Origin: Gonapodya sp. JEL0774
Lineage: Eukaryota > Monoblepharomycota > Monoblepharidomycetes > Monoblepharidales > Gonapodyaceae
Length of the DNA stretch: 13,657 nt
Assembly (NCBI GenBank): GCA_027604505.1
Contig: JADIIX010000322.1
Coordinates: 1 to 13,657 of the forward strand
Direction of reading: 5' to 3'
In this document: positions 8,691 through 13,657 of the stretch, piece after piece
How the letters are laid out: the number at the start of each line of letters is the position of its first letter
Numbering within the stretch: position 1 is the stretch's first letter
Notes under the pieces: model-generated
Told to the model about the DNA's origin: nothing
What the model saw: only the letters and a program-made list of their open reading frames with translations
Databases searched by the model: none
Program-made: the position numbers and the translations under genes

Positions 8691-9166
8691 TCACATGCTT
8701 TTAAAGTACTTCGATCGGACAAGTTGTACCGCTGAAAACAGAGAGCTCAGTGAATGAAACGAAGCTACGCCAATTGAGGTGCTACGTACCTTCAATAAAG
8801 AAGGCTTGGGTCAAGAATGCCCCATTCGCAAGCTCACGTGCCCGCATGCATAACGCTTTCAAGTGCGGTCTTCCGAAATCCTTGCACAACTCTGCAATGC
8901 CGACGAAGTCTATTCCTTCTTCCAATTCATAATGTCGGGAATACTTTCGGAGAGTGCTCATGATGGATTCCGATTGTGTCTGCCCGAACCCAGTCTGGTA
9001 ACAACATGGAATGTTCAATTACTTTGAGAAGAATGAACACGGCACTTAATTCACGGATACTCACTATCTGGCATGTGCCATTCGTAGTCAGATGTTCCAA
9101 CGTTTTCTTCTCCTCCTCGATCACCACTTCTGCTATCTGTGTCGACGCTCGGATGAGCTCAGAAGC
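8691..9166 (-). pseudogene. AAA-ATPase (proteasomal Rpt-like) C-terminal remnant
   Basis: Three segments, 9166-9065, 8994-8790 and 8731-8691, join in frame through plausible introns of 70 nt (GTGAGT...ACCAG) and 58 nt (GTACGT...TTTCAG) to about 115 codons ending KYFKSM-stop. The part around IDFVGIAELCKDF, PHLKALCMRARELA and FIEAVQLVRSKYF has the spacing of the C-terminal helical lid of Rpt-type AAA ATPases. In those the equivalent is the IA/LA helix, a GA-x-LKALC-type helix and a closing helix. The GA usual before the second helix reads RP here. There is no Walker A or B, no ATG in the first segment, and a stop just upstream, so this is probably a fragment left by duplication. The family call rests on a short match and is tentative. 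Confidence 0.4.
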
Positions 9167-9207
9167 TTATGAACGAAAATCTCATCATCCTATGAAGCAA
9201 GACATCT

Positions 9208-11634
9208 TCAAGCGGCTTGTCTCTCACCATCTGTGAATTGTCTCGGCGGTAGTTCTCCATCCCCGAGATGGTACTCATTCATTTCCACTATTTCTCCTTC
9301 CTCAAGGAAGGACCAGTCAGGTTTGGCCAGTTCTCCATCCTCCAGGTAACACTCCCTCAAGTCAGTCGTTTTGACGCCATCCATGTCAGGACACCGAGTT
9401 TGAATTACCGCCGCTATGCTTTCATTGGGTGGATCACGGCTCATTTGAGCGATAGCGCCTTCTTTTGCAGGGTCGTGGCTGATTGTGCTTGGACGTGCAG
9501 GCTTCCAACCGCTTTGAGGTAGTTTTGGGAGATTCGATCCCGGAACGGTCCATCCCAGCGCCCAAGTATGTCCTTTTCTTGCAAAATCTTGGCGAACCAC
9601 ATCCATCAAGATCATTATCGCTTGAAGAGAAAGTACGGCATCATTGCCGGCATTGTGTGCGGTCTCGCCAGTGAGCCCTAGGGAGGGCAAAATTGCCTTG
9701 CAGTAGGAATGTCAGAATTGTTCCTTGCATCCTGCTCTCAAAAGAAGGTAAAGCAGAACAAAGCTTACTTTATCAAGCGACACTTTCCGCAAGCCTGTTC
9801 CACCCCGCAACTGGAACTGAGTCCGTTGGAGGTCAATCCACCTGCGGAATGAGTAATGAGGGTGTTCGCGCCTGTTTAAAACTGCGAAAAGATTTCAAAG
9901 CCAATTCATAGCATTATTTCCTCTCACCATTCGCCAGATCCTTCGCTGTCTGGGGAACAGAGTTGCCCCGTCCCACGCAGCAACCTTCCCAAATCCACTG
10001 CACACTCGAGATTTCGGGTCAAAGAGATCACATCGTCTTCAAAGCTATGCGCAGCTACGATTATTCTCTTCAATGTTGCACCCGGCTTGGGAGATATCAA
10101 AAGGCCTTGCACTGTGCCTCGGTCAGGCTCTTGCATGTCGCGAACTGATCCACACACCTCAAGACCGGCAGCACCAAAGCACTCGGTCAAAAAATGTTGA
10201 AATCCCTGACAAAATGGGAGAACTAGTGATCTGTTTGCTGCGAAGGATTGGAAAGTGGCCTGAGGAATTTTGGCTTTCTGATCATGAGATGACGGGTGTC
10301 CCGTGCACGGCAAGGTGTGTGCAAATCCTCCATAGCTGAATTGAGTCGCGGTCCTTTTGGTTTTTCTTTCAAACAAAAGTTCCTCGACAACATGGTGCAT
10401 CGTCCTATAATCACCACTCGAGGTGTCGAGCCATACACCTCCAACCTCGGTGACCCTAACATTAGGATCGGTCAAGTGTTCCAAGTCCATTCCAACCACG
10501 ATCGCATCTCCTAGCGGCTCTTTCAACCCATATCTTGCGAGCACCCCTGTTGGGACGCGACCAGTTATTGCTGAAAGCTTGTCTACCAACGATATCTGAG
10601 CTGTTGGCGATAAAGTGTCGAAATTTTGCGGCGTGAAAGGTGTAGTGGGGATTGTGTTCCTCTGTTGGCATTTAACCATGACGATGTTGTTCGTTCCGCT
10701 CAAAAAATGAGTGTCAGGTTCAATTAACGCCGCTGCGTCCCGAACCTCACTGGAGCTTGCGTTGTGGCTGATGTCAAAGCGGTGCAAGGAGCAGGAAATA
10801 GGGTTCTCATTGAGGCATTTCTCTAGGATAGTGGCGCTGAACGATTCACAAGTTCGCTCCAGCGAGTTGCATTTGTGATTGTGAATTTCAAATATTCCAG
10901 ATAATAAACCAATGGAGTTACTCGAATCTCTTGTGAAGATGCTTTCCAGACTTCGAGGATTGAGTTTGGAGATGTTGCTATACCGAACTCCATTAAATTT
11001 GATAGCAGGAAGCAATACCCTGATGGAGCCTATAGCTTTGTGCAAATGCTGAGAGATCAATGCCACAAATTGATTTTGGTTCAGCAGATACTCTAGCCAT
11101 ACTGAAGGAGGAAACACAAAGATGAGAGTAGCACCTTCAAAATTTTGAGAAACAAATCATACCTTCAATACAGTGTCGAAAGCAAGTAGCACCATAACCA
11201 TCTAATATAAGATGCTCGCCTACCCTAGAGCTTTTGGTGGCTGTGAATAGGTGTCCAGCGCATGCCTTTTCGTCTCTACAAGTATCAGGTGCATCTGTGG
11301 TATCTACTTCCCGACGCTTTGCTGCGGGCAATACCTCAGTATGGATAAAGAACTCCTTTAAAATCAGTCGCATTATACCGAGAGCCGCCGGCTTTGTTCC
11401 AAAAGCACTCTTGAGACCGTGAAGGAGGGAACATTCAACGTTTCGAGGAAACGAAAGAGAAACAATCCATCGTACGACTGTTACAAGAATGGATGGGATG
11501 GAAAAGTAGCGTTGGCTGGTCGGGCAGGACGTGACGGGGGTGTCGTTGGCCGATGACTGAATTGCAGATTGAGCCAATCCTGTGACAGCGGTTGATCCGT
11601 GGCGCCCAGAACCCGCTCGTTTCCTCTTCCCCAT
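9208..11634 (-). CDS. Gfd2/YDR514C-like DEDDh 3'-5' exonuclease-fold protein
   Basis: Exons 11634-11163, 11101-9928, 9841-9769 and 9696-9208 give about 735 aa in continuous phase. Introns are 61, 86 and 72 nt; the last has a CTGAC branch site and a weaker AAG acceptor. The RNase H-like nuclease core begins near residue 356: VVGMDLEHL supplies the D-x-E pair (D363, E365) and EVGGVWLDT the next strand. AAHSFEDDV (about 505-515) gives the second acidic residue, and TAHNAGNDAV gives the H587/D592 pair. All DEDDh residues are therefore present, so activity on RNA or DNA ends is plausible. The family contains yeast Gfd2 and YDR514C. The N-terminus MGKRKRAG looks like a nuclear-localisation type basic run. 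The first 350 residues are unrecognised, and the tail has acidic repeats (LEDGEL, LEEGEIVE, LGDGEL). An upstream in-frame extension has no ATG. Confidence 0.8.
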
Positions 11635-11775
11635 AATCAAGCGCGGGCGATGTTGACTCAGCCAATGGTTCAGATGGGCGGTAAGATTTGTCGGATGGTT
11701 TGTGCTCACACAAGAATGTGTCACCAGATGCGCAGCCCGCTGTTTGAGTGTGACCTCCTTTTCCTTCCAGCGACA
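11635..11775. promoter_or_regulatory. Upstream region of the nuclease gene with duplicated module and CCAAT
   Basis: The 70-90 nt next to the nuclease ATG are conserved with the copy at 3782-3850. A CCAAT (11662-11666, plus strand) lies 28 nt from the ATG; the matching position in the copy reads TCGAT, so the box is not shared. No TATA box is evident. Confidence 0.4.
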
Positions 11776-12143
11776 AAATGGAACTGCAACGACAAAGCGA
11801 CCGCGTCAGACCCAGGCACAACAACTCCGAGCAGAATCCACTAATTTGATATCCTTTTTAGCTATTTCCCTCCCTTCCCCCCCTTTGTCCCTCAGGTTCG
11901 CAGACAGGAGTATTTGATATATGGCAATGCCGGCCTGACTGGTCGTGGTCGACACAGTACCCTGATGGCGATCCAATAAGAGTGAGGCAGTTGAAGCGGG
12001 AGCGCTCCGTGCCCAATGGCGGACCTCGCGCCAAGGTCAAGACCATGGCTTTGTCGCCGGTCCCGGAAACGAGACCAAGGGGAATCAACACGACAGTGGG
12101 CGCCCGATGGGCATTGCACAAGCGCCGCGACTTCATTTGACGC
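11776..12143 (+). other. Ambiguous open frames, possible exons of an unassigned plus-strand gene
   Basis: A small ATG ORF starts at 11778 (MELQRQSDRV), and a pyrimidine-rich acceptor (CCCTCAG) near 11895 is followed by two frames that stay open. One encodes a basic tail (VRQLKRERSVPNGGP, ending HKRRDFI-stop at about 12139). The other runs into a good donor, GTGAGT at about 12144, paired with an acceptor CACCAG just before the next gene. The two readings conflict and neither matches a known family. This could be a short gene or 5' exons of the gene at 12209. Confidence 0.25.
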
Positions 12144-12208
12144 GTGAGTCGCTCTTCAAAAGCTCGCTGGAATCGTCTAAAGCGGGACTCACCAGTTCAT
12201 AACTCGAA

Positions 12209-12722
12209 ATGGCGCAATCCTCCGCAACTCAAACCTCACCTGGTCAACTCGAAATTATTCCCTTCACGCTGTACCATCATCAAGGGGCAGCTGTAATGGA
12301 GAGGAGCGAGGTCACCGGGGATTCCGGCGTGGGTGGGGGATGCCCACCACGTGGAGCACACTTGCCACCCACCTCTACGTGGTGTGCTCTAGAAACGTCC
12401 AGCCCAGTGGGGGCAGGCGGCCAAGAGGTGGCATTCCGACTACCATTTTGACTTTGATCAAGTGGTGGTGGCGGGAGAGAATCAGCGGAATAGCGAAGGT
12501 CACATTTTGCCATCTCTACATTGCAGTCTCGATAAAATTCTGTGTTCTTTGGGCATCCAACTGACGAATCGTACTTTGAACAGCGGAAACGAAGATGTAT
12601 CCTCCTACATGCAGTCCCATGGTTATGAACCGGTCGAAGAAACAAATATCGAATTACGTGTTGTACGCGCAGCCCCTCTCTCATATTGGAATTCGTTTGA
12701 TTATCATCCTTCTACGACCTGA
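12209..12722 (+). CDS. Small two-exon gene, possibly shortened FkbM-type methyltransferase
   Basis: Exons 12209-12328 and 12408-12722, separated by a 79-nt GTGGGT...CCCAG intron, keep phase and give 144 aa. The start ATG follows an in-frame TAA. The second exon reads smoothly: WGQAAKRWHSDYHFDFDQVV, SLHCSLDKILCSLGIQ and VSSYMQSHGYEPVEE. The order (a LEIIPFTLYHHQGAAV strand, a GDSGWG turn, an LDKIL helix and a late HGYEPVEE helix) recalls FkbM methyltransferases. However, the segment that should follow LDKIL, carrying the acidic DVEG-type motif, is absent, as is the N-terminal SAM-binding GxG. So it is either a truncated, non-catalytic copy or an unrelated protein. Its 3' end overlaps that of the convergent metallophosphoesterase by 42 nt. 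Confidence 0.45.
12345..12393. repeat. Inverted repeat within an intron
   Basis: GAGCACAC and, about 24 nt later, GTGTGCTC form an 8-bp stem. Each arm is adjacent to an ACGTGG block. It sits wholly inside the proposed intron 12329-12407 and could fold in the transcript; no function is implied. Confidence 0.6.
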
Positions 12723-13657
12723 ATTCCATCGTTCTACGATTATCTGAAGCGCCTTCCCGTGCTCCCGCTTGTACTCGTTCCCAGCAGACATACAGAGCAC
12801 CGGCTTTAGTCGCTCACCATCGACAGTCTCCCCAGTGTCCATCCTAACGTATCCATGTTCCCCCGTGGCTTCCCATATCACTGAGCTGCGTTCCAAGTCC
12901 GTTGTTTCCTCACTCGAGCCGGACACCACCTCCACAAACTTGCCACGGCTCACGCGCACGGTCTCGTGGATATGCCCACACACGGCGAAATCGATCAAAC
13001 AGGCGCAATATGACTCTTCGAGGAAACCTCGCACTGCCACGGATCCGACGTGACCCGTCGCAATGCGGTCGAGACACGTGTCGTAAGGAGGGGAATGGAG
13101 CAACGCCATGGATGTTATGGGGGTGGGGGTGGCAGAGATTGAATTGTGATGTTCATTTGTTGGTTGGAAGACTGCAGTGGAGGAGGTTGCAACGGATCCC
13201 ATATCAGGGACATGTGAGGGGCACGGGTCAGAGTTTTCAAAGTTTGCTGGCATTCCCTTGCGCTGCTTCAACAGCTGGACGCCACGATTTACAGACGCCT
13301 CAAGAGAGCTCTCGAGATTCAAAGGAATGCCACCGTTCACTATTCCCAGAGATGCGGCGTCTGAGATACGTCCACGCGGATCAAACTGTCGGCAAACGTG
13401 AGCCGCGTCAGTTGGCATCGTTGCCAGAACAAAGTCATGAACGCCACAGGTACGTTGCGTTTCCGAGAGGTCAGGGAAGCATACTGAGCACTGGAGGTCT
13501 CCCACGAGATCCACGCGCTCCCTGTCACACAATCAGACAGGGTCGGAGTCTATCGGGCACTGTGCCTCCAACAATCCACGCACCTATCCTTCAAACCATG
13601 AGGAGAAGCGACTACCTCTGGCATCCCAAACACTCGAATCCATTCCGTGACCTCTGT
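12681..13657 (-). CDS. Calcineurin-like metallophosphoesterase, C-terminal part
   Basis: The gene enters from beyond the right edge. A first visible exon (13657-13584) joins 13521-12681 through a 62-nt GTGCGT...GACAG intron and gives 304 residues to the stop. The phosphoesterase signature is in the second half: LLHSPPYDTCLDR (about 165-177, the single-histidine motif), GHVGS, then CGHIHE (about 206-211, the GHxH metal-binding motif), and a late MSAGNEYKREHGKAL, which resembles the closing strand of the family. The N-terminal metal motifs (DxH, GDxxD, GNHE/D) are not visible and should lie beyond the window or in the poorly conserved first 140 residues. The substrate cannot be told: members cleave phosphodiesters, phosphoproteins or nucleotides. 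The first visible exon is less certain than the rest. Confidence 0.65.

Noticed and set aside
11635-11724. 30-codon upstream extension of the nuclease gene
   Set aside because: It is in frame but has no ATG; the shared similarity with the copy at 3782 is more simply conserved 5' DNA.
1-13657. Transposon ends, CRISPR arrays, tRNA or rRNA genes
   Set aside because: I saw no long terminal or tandem repeats, no transposase or reverse-transcriptase motifs, no spaced direct repeats and no cloverleaf candidates by eye.

Overview
The window looks like nuclear DNA of a filamentous fungus, most likely a basidiomycete (Agaricomycotina). Genes are packed on both strands and split by short GT-AG introns of about 52-92 nt. 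They include a fungal-type NF-YC/Hap5 subunit, a long F-box protein, a Gfd2/YDR514C-like nuclease and a relic of a fungal HAL5/NPR-like kinase. There are no bacterial operons, no Shine-Dalgarno-led gene strings, and I found no rRNA, tRNA or CRISPR array. All exon models below were built by eye from splice signals, frame continuity and family motifs.

Layout, left to right. 1-905: no confident gene; a GT/G microsatellite and one weak minus-strand coding candidate. 906-2008 (-): four-exon gene for a two-pass membrane protein ending in a phage tail-collar / tail-fibre-tip-like domain, the most unusual item here. 2009-2227: short divergent promoter with a CCAAT box. 2228-3153 (+): four-exon NF-YC/Hap5 gene. 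3154-3607: nothing supported. 3608-3781 (-): short ORF whose start and upstream DNA duplicate the 5' end of the nuclease gene at 11634. 4060-6796 (+): seven-exon, about 755-aa F-box protein with a beta-sandwich-like region and a long unrecognised C-terminal half. 6890-7643 (-): kinase pseudogene with three in-frame stops and degraded catalytic motifs. 7650-8690: nothing supported. 8691-9166 (-): short multi-exon remnant resembling the C-terminus of a proteasomal AAA ATPase. 9208-11634 (-): four-exon DEDDh nuclease, about 735 aa, with all catalytic residues. 11640-12208: divergent promoter plus ambiguous plus-strand open frames. 12209-12722 (+): small two-exon gene, possibly a shortened FkbM-type methyltransferase. 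12681-13657 (-): C-terminal part of a metallophosphoesterase running off the right edge.

The genes do not form an obvious pathway or biosynthetic cluster. The mix of intact genes, a duplicated 5' module, a dead kinase and truncated fragments suggests a region shaped by local duplication and decay. The candidate for something undescribed is the membrane-anchored tail-collar-like protein. It is encoded by a spliced eukaryotic gene, so it is not phage contamination.
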